A DNA stretch of 64,000 nucleotides from NCBI RefSeq assembly GCF_002090135.1, contig NZ_BBRL01000005.1, positions 62,001-126,000 on the forward strand, read 5' to 3'. Shown here one piece after another: positions 26,791 through 36,060 of this stretch; the stretch's first letter is position 1; each line of letters opens with the position of its first letter. Below the pieces are notes generated by a model. It saw only the letters and a list, made by a program, of their open reading frames with translations. It had not been told where the DNA came from and did not search any database. The position numbers and the translations under genes were made by a program. The DNA comes from Demequina sp. NBRC 110055. Lineage in GTDB: Bacteria > Actinomycetota > Actinomycetes > Actinomycetales > Demequinaceae.

Positions 26791-27930
26791 TTAGCGCGGC
26801 ACCGGGACGGAGGCGAGAACCGAGCCGAGCACCGAGCGGGTGGTGACCGCCTCCAGCTCCGCCTCGGCACGCAGCTGAATGCGGTGCGACAGCGTCCACT
26901 CCACGAGCGTCTTCACATCGTCGGGGGTGACGAAGGTCGAGCCTCGCATCCATGCCCACGCGCGCGACGTGGCCATGAGGGCGGCGGCGCCGCGCGGCGA
27001 GACGCCCACGGCGACCGAGGCGGCCTCGCGGGTCGCGCGGCAGATGTCCACGATGTAGCCCGCGACGTCGGCGGAGAGGTCGACCTTGGCGACCTCGGCA
27101 CGCGCGGTCACGAGGTCCTCGACGGAGGCGACGGTCGTGACGCCCGCGGCGTCGAGGTCGCGAGGGTCGAAGCCGGCGGCGTGGCGGCGCACCACCTCGA
27201 TCTCGGCCTCGCGAGCCGGCAGCGGCACCGGCAGCTTGAGCAGGAAGCGGTCCAGCTGGGCCTCGGGCAGGGGATAGGTGCCCTCGTACTCAATGGGGTT
27301 CTGGGTCGCGATGACGAGGAACGGGTCGGGAAGGGCTCGGGAGTCGCCGTCGACCGTCACCTGGCGCTCCTCCATGGCCTCGAGCAGCGACGCCTGGGTC
27401 TTCGGAGGGGTGCGGTTGATCTCGTCGGCGAGCATGAGGTTGGTGAACACCGGGCCCTCGCGGAACGAGAAGGCGGCCGTGCGGGCGTCGTACACCAGCG
27501 AGCCGGTGACATCGCCGGGCATGAGGTCGGGGGTGAACTGCACGCGTGAGGACTCGACGCCGAGCGTGCGCGACAGCGTGCGCACCAGCAGCGTCTTCGC
27601 GACGCCAGGCACTCCCTCGAGGAGGACGTGGCCGCGGCACAGCAGGGCGATGACCAGGCCGGTCACGACCTGATCCTGGCCCACCACGGCCTTCGCGACC
27701 TCGGTACGCAGTCGCCCGAGTGCCTCGCGCGCCTCGGAGGCACCGGGGGCCGATGCCGTGGCCGGCTGTCCGTCCGCGCGCGTCTCACCGGCGGGGCCGG
27801 CCGGGGGCGCCTGGCCGGCCGGGGGCGCCTGGCCGGCCGGGGGCGCCGGGCTGGGCTCGTACGCCTGGCCGGGCTCGGCAGTGGGCCGCTCCGGGGTGGT
27901 GTCGGGTGTGGACTCAGGAGTGTCGGTCAC
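26791..27930 (-). CDS. MoxR-family AAA+ ATPase
   Basis: 379 residues. A proline/alanine-rich N-terminal tail (1-60) with PPAGQA repeats is followed by the AAA_3 core: Walker [14 protein letters not shown] near residue 105, Walker B LADEINR, sensor 1 [20 protein letters not shown] (the family signature), and a lid domain with [17 protein letters not shown]. MoxR proteins act as chaperones that insert cofactors or assemble complexes, usually on a DUF58/vWA partner, which follows here. The GTG at 27930 overlaps the DUF4350 stop by 4 bases. Confidence 0.93.
   Translation of the reverse strand: MTDTPESTPDTTPERPTAEPGQAYEPSPAPPAGQAPPAGQAPPAGPAGETRADGQPATASAPGASEAREALGRLRTEVAKAVVGQDQVVTGLVIALLCRGHVLLEGVPGVAKTLLVRTLSRTLGVESSRVQFTPDLMPGDVTGSLVYDARTAAFSFREGPVFTNLMLADEINRTPPKTQASLLEAMEERQVTVDGDSRALPDPFLVIATQNPIEYEGTYPLPEAQLDRFLLKLPVPLPAREAEIEVVRRHAAGFDPRDLDAAGVTTVASVEDLVTARAEVAKVDLSADVAGYIVDICRATREAASVAVGVSPRGAAALMATSRAWAWMRGSTFVTPDDVKTLVEWTLSHRIQLRAEAELEAVTTRSVLGSVLASVPVPR
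27795..27848. repeat. Three tandem 18-bp repeats inside moxR 5' region
   Basis: Units at 27795-27812, 27813-27830 and 27831-27848 (one mismatch in the last). Each encodes about six residues of the PPAGQA-type tail of MoxR. Copy number is expected to vary between strains by slippage without breaking the frame. Confidence 0.85.
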
Positions 27931-29123
27931 GGTCGGTGAACCTCGCCTTCCAGCGTGTCGAGCTCGGTGATCAGGGTCATGAGGGCGGCGTCGCTCGTGG
28001 GCGGGGCGCCGTACAGGAGGTCGGTGATGGCGCCGCGGTCGCGGCCCGTGGCGCGGGTGATGGCGTCCACCAGGGAATCTGCACCCGCCGCGCGGGGCAC
28101 GCCCAGGCGTGCCCCCATACGCGTCGCCGCGTGGGCGCGTAGGGCTGCTGCGGCGCGGCCGGCGGCGCGGGAGCGTCGGTACAGGCGGGCGCGGCCGCGG
28201 GTCGCCTCGGAGGCGCGCACGACCACCGGCAGGGGTTCGCGGACGAGTGGTCCGAAGCGTCGCGCACGCCACAGCGCCGTCACCATGACGGCGAGTCCGA
28301 GGGCAAAGACGGCGGGGAGGGTGCCGGGCGGGAGGAAATCGGGGCTGACGGGCACGGACTCCGGCGGCGCAATGCCGTCGCCGCCTTCCCACGTGGGAAC
28401 CGACGTGTCCAAGCCGTCCGCGACGTACCAGACCACGTTCTCGTGGCGCCCGAGGGTGCGGAGGGTCAGCGCCGCATTGCCCGCCTGGTCGAGGCGCTCA
28501 TTCGTGACGATGTCGGGGGAGACGAGGATCGTGAGACGCCCGGCGTCACGCTCGAGGTCCACATAGGTGGCGGCCCCACTCGGGGTAGGGAAACAGGTGG
28601 TGACGCCGGCGGCAGGCGTGCCGAGCACGGTCCACGGTCCGGCCTCGACCTGCTCGGCGGCGAGAGCATCGTCGTTGTCGCACGCGGCCAGTGCGAGCGT
28701 GGAGCCGCTGTCAGAAGACGTGCTGAGGCCCGATGCGGTGGCGGCAAGCGTCGCGTCGTCGGCGCCAAGCGTGACCAGGTCCCCCGGGTAGTCCAGCAAC
28801 GCCTGAACCTGATACTCCTGCAGCAGGTGGGGCTCGGCGATGACGAGCGTGGTCGTCGGCGGGTCGGCGACGCGCGCTGCGCCGAGCGTGGCGACCTTGC
28901 GCACGTCGACGCCCTGGCCGCGCAGGATCTCGGCTGCGGCCCGCGCCCCGTCTCCCGCGGCATTGTCCGGTGACAGTGGCGTGTAGTCCTGGGGCTTCGA
29001 CGACCACACGAGCACCACCACGATCGCAACAAACAGGGCCGCCGCGAGGAGGGCAATGGGCCGCTTGCGAGCCCGCCTGGCCAGGGACGGGCGCACGTCG
29101 GCGCGCGCGTAGTCGACGCTCAC
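27927..29123 (-). CDS. DUF4350 membrane-anchored protein
   Basis: 398 residues. A basic N-terminus and one helix (about 22-42) are followed by the YTPLSPDNAAGDGARAAAEI start of the DUF4350 domain (about 45-215), in which a GATase-like fold is predicted for the family. A second helix (about 270-290) precedes a basic cytoplasmic tail. DUF4350 is found between moxR and DUF4129 in actinobacteria; its function is unproven. The GTG at 29123 overlaps the DUF4129 stop by 4 bases. Confidence 0.83.
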   Translation of the reverse strand: MSVDYARADVRPSLARRARKRPIALLAAALFVAIVVVLVWSSKPQDYTPLSPDNAAGDGARAAAEILRGQGVDVRKVATLGAARVADPPTTTLVIAEPHLLQEYQVQALLDYPGDLVTLGADDATLAATASGLSTSSDSGSTLALAACDNDDALAAEQVEAGPWTVLGTPAAGVTTCFPTPSGAATYVDLERDAGRLTILVSPDIVTNERLDQAGNAALTLRTLGRHENVVWYVADGLDTSVPTWEGGDGIAPPESVPVSPDFLPPGTLPAVFALGLAVMVTALWRARRFGPLVREPLPVVVRASEATRGRARLYRRSRAAGRAAAALRAHAATRMGARLGVPRAAGADSLVDAITRATGRDRGAITDLLYGAPPTSDAALMTLITELDTLEGEVHRP

Positions 29124-29758
29124 CGTCGCACCTCGGCGGCGACGGCGGTGCGATGCGCGCGCCGCAGGCGCTCATGGCTGTCGCGTGCGCTCACCCAGGC
29201 GGCCTCGTTGAGTCCGCCGCGGCCGTATCGTGCGCTCTCGAAGTCGCGCGCGACCGCCGCGACGAGATCGCGCTCGACGGGGACGGCCGCACCGATGTCG
29301 CGCGCCGCCTCGTCCGCCGTCATCCCGTCCGTCACCGTCACCACGCCGCGATCATCGAGGCTCCTGACGCAGGCGCGGTAGATCTCGGTCACCGCGAGAT
29401 CCCAGTCGCGTGCGGCGGCCGCGTGCGCGGCCGCCGCCTCCAACGCTTCCGCGCTGCGGCGGTCGTCACCCAAAACCGCTGCCGTGGCATCGGCCCTGCG
29501 CGAGCGACGCAGGGGTCCCACCACGAGCCACACGACGAGGGCGACGAGAGTGACAGCGACCGCCACGATCAGGATCACGCCCGTGGGCCCCAGCCCCGTG
29601 CCAAAGCCGTCGAGGCCCTCGAACAGCTCACGCAGCCATTGTCCGAGTCGTGCCAGCCACGTCGCGGGCTCGGCGCGGTACTCGGCCTTCGACAGCTCGT
29701 CGACGGCCCAGCGGCGCGCCTCGTCTGCGTCGGGATCGACGGGAATGGTGAAGAGCAT
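29120..29758 (-). CDS. DUF4129 membrane protein
   Basis: 212 residues. One helix (about 60-82) is followed by the DUF4129 cytoplasmic domain (about 110-210) with DWDLAVTEIYRACVRSLDDRG and ESARYGRGGLNEAAW. It is often fused to transglutaminase-like domains elsewhere; here it stands alone. The ATG at 29758 follows the stop of the next upstream gene by 3 bases, so membrane protein-DUF4129-DUF4350-moxR-DUF58 is a single five-gene operon. Confidence 0.83.
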   Translation of the reverse strand: MLFTIPVDPDADEARRWAVDELSKAEYRAEPATWLARLGQWLRELFEGLDGFGTGLGPTGVILIVAVAVTLVALVVWLVVGPLRRSRRADATAAVLGDDRRSAEALEAAAAHAAAARDWDLAVTEIYRACVRSLDDRGVVTVTDGMTADEAARDIGAAVPVERDLVAAVARDFESARYGRGGLNEAAWVSARDSHERLRRAHRTAVAAEVRR

Positions 29759-29761
29759 GCG

Positions 29762-30919
29762 TCAGGCTCGTCCCGCCTGGGCGGCGGCGCGGGCCTCGGC
29801 GGCACGCGCGAGGTCGATGTCGAAGCCCTCGTGGCGCATGCGCAGGTCAATGTAGAGCAGCGCAAAAATCGCGCCAAGGTAGGCGTAGACCATCACCATC
29901 GACACCACGTAGGCGACGCCATAGATCGCGAAGAAGCTGATCGCCAACACCGCCGTGGAGTCAGGAGCGATGAGTCCCACCGCAACGGCGCCGAACTGGC
30001 CCACGTACTGGAACACCGACGCCGCGATGTTGATGAGAAACATTGCGACGAAGACGATCAGCAGCGACCACCAGAAGCGACCCTTGATCAGCCCGAACGC
30101 GCGGCGCAGGCCCTGCACCATCGAGACGTCCTCGAGCACGATGAGCGCACGGGTGACGCCCTGGACCACGGTGATGGCGAGGAACAGCGGAATCGCGGCG
30201 AGGAAAAACAGCACCGTCAACGCCACACCGCCGGCGGCGGCGGCACCGTCGCCGAGGAACGCGAGCAGAAGCGGCGCGCACGCGAGCGCAACCACGGCGC
30301 AGATGACGACGAACGACACCAGGTACAGGAGAAGCAGGGATCCGAGGCGGTGCTGCACCTGCTTCCAGGCGGTCGCGATCGTCAGCCGCTCGCCGAGCAC
30401 GGCACGGGCGACACCGGGGGCGATGATGGAACTGGAGAACACGTCCGCCAAGAGCGCGGCCGCGATCGCGATGACGATCAGCGCAATCGTCTCGCCCGAA
30501 ATGCCCGACAGTGTGGGAGCGGCCGAAAGCAACCCCAGTTGGGGGTCATTGACCACCATCCACAGCGTGGTGAGAGACAGCACTGTCGAGACAAGCGTGA
30601 AAAGCAGCGGCGCACCGATCATCACCGCACGGTTAAAACGCAACGCCTTGAAGGGGACGGCGAGGAAATCGCCAAAGCTCAGCGGCTTCAGGGCGATGAT
30701 TCCGGGCTGCCACGAACGATAGGTCGGCGCGGCGGGAGCGGGCACAGCGTGCCCGGCCGTCGGTGAGGGGGCGACCGACGGCGGCGCAGCTTGACCCGAC
30801 GGCGGGGCGGCCCGACCGACAGGCGCACCGGGTGTGGTCCATGCCGGCGGTGCCGATGCGGGGCCAGGCGTCGGCCACTGGGGCGTGCTGGGTGAGCCCG
30901 TCGGATCGGATTCGGTCAC
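29762..30919 (-). CDS. Polytopic membrane protein, GPDPase-type membrane domain
   Basis: 385 residues. A Pro/Ala-rich cytoplasmic tail (1-65) is followed by six or more helices (about 90-360). The pattern ALRFNRAVMIGAPLLF and RAFGLIKGRFWWSLLIVF resembles the membrane part of glycerophosphodiester phosphodiesterases and related proteins that carry several helices and no catalytic domain. No active-site residues are present, so enzyme activity should not be assumed. The GTG at 30919 is divergent from mtrA, with 96 bases between them. Confidence 0.75.
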   Translation of the reverse strand: MTESDPTGSPSTPQWPTPGPASAPPAWTTPGAPVGRAAPPSGQAAPPSVAPSPTAGHAVPAPAAPTYRSWQPGIIALKPLSFGDFLAVPFKALRFNRAVMIGAPLLFTLVSTVLSLTTLWMVVNDPQLGLLSAAPTLSGISGETIALIVIAIAAALLADVFSSSIIAPGVARAVLGERLTIATAWKQVQHRLGSLLLLYLVSFVVICAVVALACAPLLLAFLGDGAAAAGGVALTVLFFLAAIPLFLAITVVQGVTRALIVLEDVSMVQGLRRAFGLIKGRFWWSLLIVFVAMFLINIAASVFQYVGQFGAVAVGLIAPDSTAVLAISFFAIYGVAYVVSMVMVYAYLGAIFALLYIDLRMRHEGFDIDLARAAEARAAAQAGRA

Positions 30920-31015
30920 GTGTCTGCCTCCCTTGACCCGGCCTATCCTGCCACGCACCTCCCGCGCGGCGTGGGGTCCTCGTGCCCGCGTTGCGCCACA
31001 TGGCAAGATGGCGTC

Positions 31016-31699
31016 ATGACGGCACGCATCCTGGTGGTCGACGACGATCCTGCGGTGGCGGAGATGATCGGCATCGTCCTCCGTGGCGACGGCTTCGACC
31101 CCATCTTCTGCGACCACGGGGACCGAGCTGTCGGTGTGTTCCGCGCCGAGCAGCCCGACGTGATCCTGCTCGACCTCATGCTGCCCGGGCGCTCCGGCAT
31201 CGACATCTGTCGTGAGATCCGGGGCGAGTCCGGCGTGCCCATCATCATGCTGACGGCCAAGTCGGACACGGTCGACGTGGTGCTCGGCCTCGAGTCGGGG
31301 GCCGACGACTACATCCCCAAGCCGTTCAAGCCTCGCGAGCTCATTGCGCGTGTGCGCGCCCGCCTGCGCCGCAATGACACGGCCGCGTCGCCCACCCTGC
31401 GCATCGGTGACCTGGAGATCGACGTCACCGGCCACCGCGTCAGCCGCGACGGGGAGATGATCCCCCTCACCCCACTCGAGTTCGACGTCCTCACCACGCT
31501 GGCCCGCTCGCCGGGGCAGGTCTTCACCCGTGAGGTGCTCCTCGAGGATGTGTGGGGCTACCGTCATGCCGCCGACACGCGCCTGGTGAACGTCCACATT
31601 CAGCGCCTGCGCGCGAAGGTTGAGCGCGACCCGGAGAACCCGGAGATCATTCAGACCGTTCGCGGCGTCGGGTACAAGGCCGGCAGCCACACCCCGTGA
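31016..31699 (+). CDS. mtrA: Response regulator MtrA
   Basis: 227-residue OmpR-type regulator. Acidic pocket Asp9-Asp10-Asp11 with phosphoacceptor Asp53 (VILLDLMLPG), switch Thr in MLTAKSD, and Lys in YIPKPFKPRELIARVRARLRR (landmark). The winged helix is nearly invariant in actinobacteria, with NVHIQRLRAKVERDPENP. MtrA controls genes for cell-wall hydrolases, division and osmotic adjustment, and oriC activity in mycobacteria. The ATG at 31016 gives the conserved start MTARILVVDDD. Its end overlaps mtrB by 4 bases. Confidence 0.97.
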   Translation: MTARILVVDDDPAVAEMIGIVLRGDGFDPIFCDHGDRAVGVFRAEQPDVILLDLMLPGRSGIDICREIRGESGVPIIMLTAKSDTVDVVLGLESGADDYIPKPFKPRELIARVRARLRRNDTAASPTLRIGDLEIDVTGHRVSRDGEMIPLTPLEFDVLTTLARSPGQVFTREVLLEDVWGYRHAADTRLVNVHIQRLRAKVERDPENPEIIQTVRGVGYKAGSHTP

Positions 31700-33381
31700 G
31701 CACGTCCGCGCGGGCCGTCGGCGCCGCGTTGGTCGCGCCCGTGCGCTCAGCCGCGCGGCGATGGTCGCGGTCAATGTCGCTGCGCGTCGTGTCATCGACC
31801 CTCGTGGTCGGCATTGGCACGGTCATCGCGCTCGGCGCATACGCCACGACACAAATTCGCGATGGCCTCGTCGAGGACCGCGTGGACCGTATCCTCGCCG
31901 AGTCCGCCCGCGACGCCACCATCGCACAGGAGCGGGCGAGTTCGACCACCGCCGCGAACCCGGCCGACATGCAAGAGCTGGTGTATGAGCTGTTCATCGA
32001 ACTGCGTTCGCTCGGCGGGGACCAGCGCGGCATCGTCATCGTGCGCTCGCCAGAGAACTCCTCGCAGATCCCGCTGACCGTGGGCGAGCTGCCCACCGGG
32101 GTGGGCGCCCCCATCAGCGCTGCGATGCGCGCCGCGGTCGACGGCGGCACGGATCAGCCCTGGCAGTTCGTCGAGCTGACGAATCCGTCTGTGCCGGGCG
32201 TGGTCGTCGGCGCACCGCTCGATCTGGGACCCGCGGGCCCGTACGAGCTGTACTTCGTGTACTCGCTCGCGGACGAGCAGGCGACCCTCGACCTCATCCA
32301 GCAGATTCTCACCGTCGGCGCCGTCGTCCTGGTCGGCCTGGTGGTCGCGATGACGTGGTTCGTGACCAGTCAGGCGGTCAGGCCCGTGCGCCAGGCCGCG
32401 CGCGTGGCGTCGCGGCTTGCCGAGGGCCGGCTCAGCGAGCGCATGAGCGTGCGCGGCCACGACGAGATGGCCACCCTCGCACAGACCTTTAACGACATGG
32501 CGGAGTCTCTGCAACGCCAGATCACGCGCCTCGAGCATCTGTCGCGGCTGCAGCGACGCTTCGTGTCCGATGTGTCCCACGAGCTGCGCACGCCGCTGAC
32601 CACGATCCGGATGGCGTCGGATGTCCTGCACGACGCGCGCGGCGACCTCGACCCGGCCGCGGCCCGCTCGGCGGAGCTGCTCAGCACCCAGCTGGACCGC
32701 TTCGAGGCGTTGCTCGCGGACCTCCTCGAGATCTCGCGCATCGATGCGGGCGCCGCACAGTTGGAGTTCGAGTCCATGGATGTGGCTGATGTCGTCCGCG
32801 ACGAGGTCGAGGCGATGATTCCCGTCGCCGCTGGCATGGGTGTCACGATCGCCATGCGAGTCGGAGAGGGGACACACACCGCCTCGATCGACCGTCCGCG
32901 GGTGGGGCGCATTGTCCGCAACCTCTTGTCGAACGCCGTCGAGCACGCCTCGGACGCGGGCGTCGAGGTTGCCGTGGCCTCCAACCGGCGCGGCGTCGCG
33001 GTGCTCGTGCGCGATCACGGCGTGGGCCTCACCACGCAGCAGGTCGACCGCGTCTTCGACCGCTTCTGGAGGGCCGATGCCGCGCGCGCCCGGACGATGG
33101 GCGGCACCGGCTTGGGACTCTCGATTGCTCGGGAGGATGCCCACCTCCACGATGGCACGCTCGAGGTGTGGGGTGCGCCTGGCCAGGGCGCGAGTTTCCG
33201 TCTGCTCCTGCCACGCACGGCCGAGGGGCTCGGCAAGAATGCGCCGCTACCGCTGGTGCAGCGCCAGGGTGCGTTCACCGCGGTCGGCCCCGAGGTCGTG
33301 TTCTCCTCGGCTCTGACCGACGTCGCCGACCTCACGAGCGACGCCGACGTGGTGCACCCGACGTCACGGGAGGGTGACTGA
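31696..33381 (+). CDS. mtrB: Sensor histidine kinase MtrB
   Basis: 561 residues. Two helices (about 30-52 and 198-222) flank an extracytoplasmic sensor of about 145 residues. HAMP runs at about 222-275. The HisKA motif is RRFVSDVSHELRTPLTTIRM (His near 297), and the HATPase has NLLSNAVEHA, RDHGVGLT and GGTGLGLSIAREDAHLHDG. The DAHLHDG stretch, in place of the common GGR turn, is usual for MtrB. A disordered tail of about 55 residues ends the protein. It phosphorylates MtrA, and LpqB modulates it in mycobacteria. Confidence 0.96.
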   Translation: MSTSARAVGAALVAPVRSAARRWSRSMSLRVVSSTLVVGIGTVIALGAYATTQIRDGLVEDRVDRILAESARDATIAQERASSTTAANPADMQELVYELFIELRSLGGDQRGIVIVRSPENSSQIPLTVGELPTGVGAPISAAMRAAVDGGTDQPWQFVELTNPSVPGVVVGAPLDLGPAGPYELYFVYSLADEQATLDLIQQILTVGAVVLVGLVVAMTWFVTSQAVRPVRQAARVASRLAEGRLSERMSVRGHDEMATLAQTFNDMAESLQRQITRLEHLSRLQRRFVSDVSHELRTPLTTIRMASDVLHDARGDLDPAAARSAELLSTQLDRFEALLADLLEISRIDAGAAQLEFESMDVADVVRDEVEAMIPVAAGMGVTIAMRVGEGTHTASIDRPRVGRIVRNLLSNAVEHASDAGVEVAVASNRRGVAVLVRDHGVGLTTQQVDRVFDRFWRADAARARTMGGTGLGLSIAREDAHLHDGTLEVWGAPGQGASFRLLLPRTAEGLGKNAPLPLVQRQGAFTAVGPEVVFSSALTDVADLTSDADVVHPTSREGD

Positions 33382-35102
33382 TGCGTCTCACACGAATCCT
33401 CGCGGTCACCGCGGCGGCAGCACTGACCCTGGGCGCCTGCGCCTCGATCCCCGTCGAGGGGCCCGTCCGCGAGGGCGACGGCGACGTCGACCCCATCGAG
33501 CCGTTCCAGCCCATCGCGCAGGGACCGGGGGCGACCGACGAGCCGGAGGCGATCGTCACCGGCTTCCTCACGGCCTCGGCCAGCGGCGTCGCGAGCGACT
33601 TCACGCTCGCACGCGAGTTCCTCACCGACGAGGCGGCATCGACGTGGGACCCGGCCGCGCGCACGCTGGTCTACGACTCCGGCGCGGTCGCACCGCAGTG
33701 GGACGAGACGGGCGACACCGTGACGTACGAGGTTCCGGTCGCCGCCCAGGTCGACGACTCGGGCCGCTTCACCGACATCGCTGACGAGACCGTCGAGCGC
33801 ATCGAGTTCGAGATGGAGCAGGGTGACGACGGCCAGTGGCGCATCTCCTCCCTGGCCGACGGCGTGGTGATCTCCGAGGCGAACTTCGTCAGCCTCTTCC
33901 GCTCGGTCCAGCTCATGTTTGCCACCCCCGACCTCACGACGGCGACTCCCGAGCAACGGTGGCTGCCTCGCGTCAATGCGGCGACCGCGGCGGCACGCGA
34001 ACTCATCGAGGGCCCCTCCACGTGGTTGGCCGATGCCGTCGTCACCGGCTTCCCCGCGGCCGCCGCTCTCGCGGTGGAATCCGTGGTCGTCACCGGCGGC
34101 GTCGCGACCGTCGACCTCACGGCCCAGTCCGCGGGAACGCCCGAGGAGCGTGCTCTCGCCGACGAGCAGATGCGTCTCACGCTCGGCTCGCTGCCAGACG
34201 TCACGGATGTCGAGGTGCGCATCGGCGGACTCCCGATCGCCGACGACGGCTCGGTCACCCTTGCGAAGGCGCCCGTGCCGGACCCCGTCGCCGCCACCCT
34301 GGCGGGTGACCGGTTGGGACTGTGGGACGGCGACGACATCGTCGTGCCCGCCGACGCGGGTGGCGTGGGAGCGGCGGCGCATGGCGTCGCCCTCAGCTAC
34401 GACGGCACGCGAGTGGCATTCGCCGTCGACGGCGTCGGGGTGCAGGTCACCGAGGACCTCGCCGCGGGTGCCGAGGCGCTTGAGCCCGTCGGCGCCGCCG
34501 CAACGGAGATGGCTCCGGCCACGGCCACCACGATCATTCCTGGAGATGCCCTGGTGGCACCCAGCTTCGATCGTTTCGGCGCCGTATGGAGCGTCGAGTC
34601 AGGCGGAGGTGCACTCCAGGTCGCGACCGCCGCGGGCGAGGTCGTCGAGCTCGGCGACGAATGGCTGGCGTCTCGCTCGGTGGTCGCGCTCGCCGTGTCG
34701 CGCGAGGGCAGCCGCATCGCCGTGCTCTCGCGCGCGGGCAACCAGGCCTCGTTGGAGGTGGCGGCCGTGGTGCGTGATGCCCAGGGAAGTCCGACGGGCA
34801 TCGGCGAGCCGATCGGGGTGGGCGCCGGCGTGGGTGCCGGCCTGGATATCGCATGGACCGATGCGCTGACGGTCGCGGTGCTGGGCGAGCCCATCGAAGG
34901 CGCGGCGTCGCCGCTGTGGCTGACCTCGGTCGGTGGCCGCACCACCACCATTGGCGCCATGGGCGGCGCCGTCGCCGTGACCGCGCGCACGGGGGAGTCG
35001 TCCCTCGTGGTGGTCGGAGGTGACGGGGTGGTCGAGGAACGTGCGGGCACGTCGTGGTCGCGCGTGCTCGAGGGTGTCGAGGACCTCGCCTACGCCGGGT
35101 AG
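33381..35102 (+). CDS. lpqB: Lipoprotein LpqB, MtrAB accessory
   Basis: 573 residues. Signal peptide with lipobox LTLGAC (Cys20). A GerMN-type domain lies at about 185-290 (AARELIEGPSTWLADAVV is its start), followed by a beta-propeller-like C-terminal half (about 300-573). LpqB binds the MtrB ectodomain and adjusts MtrA phosphorylation in mycobacteria. ATG overlaps the mtrB stop (TGATG). mtrA-mtrB-lpqB is the standard order and appears to be one transcript. Confidence 0.95.
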   Translation: MRLTRILAVTAAAALTLGACASIPVEGPVREGDGDVDPIEPFQPIAQGPGATDEPEAIVTGFLTASASGVASDFTLAREFLTDEAASTWDPAARTLVYDSGAVAPQWDETGDTVTYEVPVAAQVDDSGRFTDIADETVERIEFEMEQGDDGQWRISSLADGVVISEANFVSLFRSVQLMFATPDLTTATPEQRWLPRVNAATAAARELIEGPSTWLADAVVTGFPAAAALAVESVVVTGGVATVDLTAQSAGTPEERALADEQMRLTLGSLPDVTDVEVRIGGLPIADDGSVTLAKAPVPDPVAATLAGDRLGLWDGDDIVVPADAGGVGAAAHGVALSYDGTRVAFAVDGVGVQVTEDLAAGAEALEPVGAAATEMAPATATTIIPGDALVAPSFDRFGAVWSVESGGGALQVATAAGEVVELGDEWLASRSVVALAVSREGSRIAVLSRAGNQASLEVAAVVRDAQGSPTGIGEPIGVGAGVGAGLDIAWTDALTVAVLGEPIEGAASPLWLTSVGGRTTTIGAMGGAVAVTARTGESSLVVVGGDGVVEERAGTSWSRVLEGVEDLAYAG

Positions 35103-35194
35103 CCGTCGTCCCCAGCCCCTCGACCGCACCGAGGCCGACCACAGCATCGGCCGCCGTGACACATGGCGAGCGCGCGAGCGCTCATGCTCAGGCG

Positions 35195-35929
35195 ATGACG
35201 GCGCTCGGTCAAGCCCTGGCGACGGCGGGGCGCGACCTCGCGCGGCTGGTGGTGCCCGTGGAATGCCCCGGGTGTGGTGAGCGCGACGTGCGCTGGTGCG
35301 ACGCGTGCGCGGCCGTGTGGTGGGAGCCCGCGCTGCGCGTGGAATCGCTGGCGCCGCGTCTCGACGTCGACGGCACGGCGCCGCTACCGGTGTGGGCCGC
35401 GGCGACGCTCGCGGGCCCCGCCGACGGCTTCGTCACCGCATGGAAGGACGCGGCCAGGAGGGACCTCGACCGCTTCTTGGGAGACGCCATGACGCGGGCG
35501 GCACTCGGCATCGGCCCCGCGCTCGCGGCGCTGCCAGGCACCCTCGCGACCGTCGCGGTGCCCTCCCGGCCAGGCGCCGCGCGCCGTCGGGGTCGCGACC
35601 TGCCGGCGCTGCTCGGCGCGGCCGCCGCTACCGGGTTCACGCGGGCGGGCGCACCTGCGCGTCACATGCCGCGCGCACTCACGATGGCGCGAGGGGAGCA
35701 GCGCGGCGGCTCGGCGCGTCGGCGCTGGCAGGGTATGGCGGGAGCGGTGCGCGCCCGGACGGCGCTCGCGGGCGCGACCGTCGTCCTCGTCGACGACGTC
35801 ATGACCACCGGAGCCTCGCTCGCGGCAGCCAGCGACGCACTCGAGCGTGCCGGGGCGGTCGTCGCCGGAGCCGTCGTCCTCGCCGTGGCGGAGCCTGCTC
35901 GCACATCCGTCACAAGAGGGCTAGGGTGA
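35195..35929 (+). CDS. ComF-family phosphoribosyltransferase-like protein
   Basis: 244 residues. The N-terminal zinc module has CPGCGERDVRWCDAC (Cys pairs around residues 27-40). The phosphoribosyltransferase-type loop VVLVDDVMTTGASLAAA (about 197-213) lies near the C-terminus. The ARPGAARRRGRDL-type stretch before it is the ComF arginine region. In naturally competent bacteria ComFC is needed for DNA uptake; most actinobacterial copies have no tested role. The ATG at 35195 was chosen because upstream in-frame sequence overlaps lpqB. Weak TAGGGT at 35922-35927, at the very end of this gene, may be the -10 of hpf. Confidence 0.85.
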   Translation: MTALGQALATAGRDLARLVVPVECPGCGERDVRWCDACAAVWWEPALRVESLAPRLDVDGTAPLPVWAAATLAGPADGFVTAWKDAARRDLDRFLGDAMTRAALGIGPALAALPGTLATVAVPSRPGAARRRGRDLPALLGAAAATGFTRAGAPARHMPRALTMARGEQRGGSARRRWQGMAGAVRARTALAGATVVLVDDVMTTGASLAAASDALERAGAVVAGAVVLAVAEPARTSVTRGLG

Positions 35930-36060
35930 GATTCCACCGGTCCACCACACCGGCACCTTCGAGTCAGGGGAGGTGATGAAGCAGGCGCAGTCGGCGCCGC
36001 AGTCACCACAAGCCCCCAGGCCGCATGGCCACATTCATGAACTGCGAAGGAGCTTTCACC

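Noticed and set aside
35195-35929. ComF as evidence for natural competence
   Set aside because: ComF-like proteins occur in most actinobacteria, so the gene alone does not support a DNA-uptake reading of the decamer.
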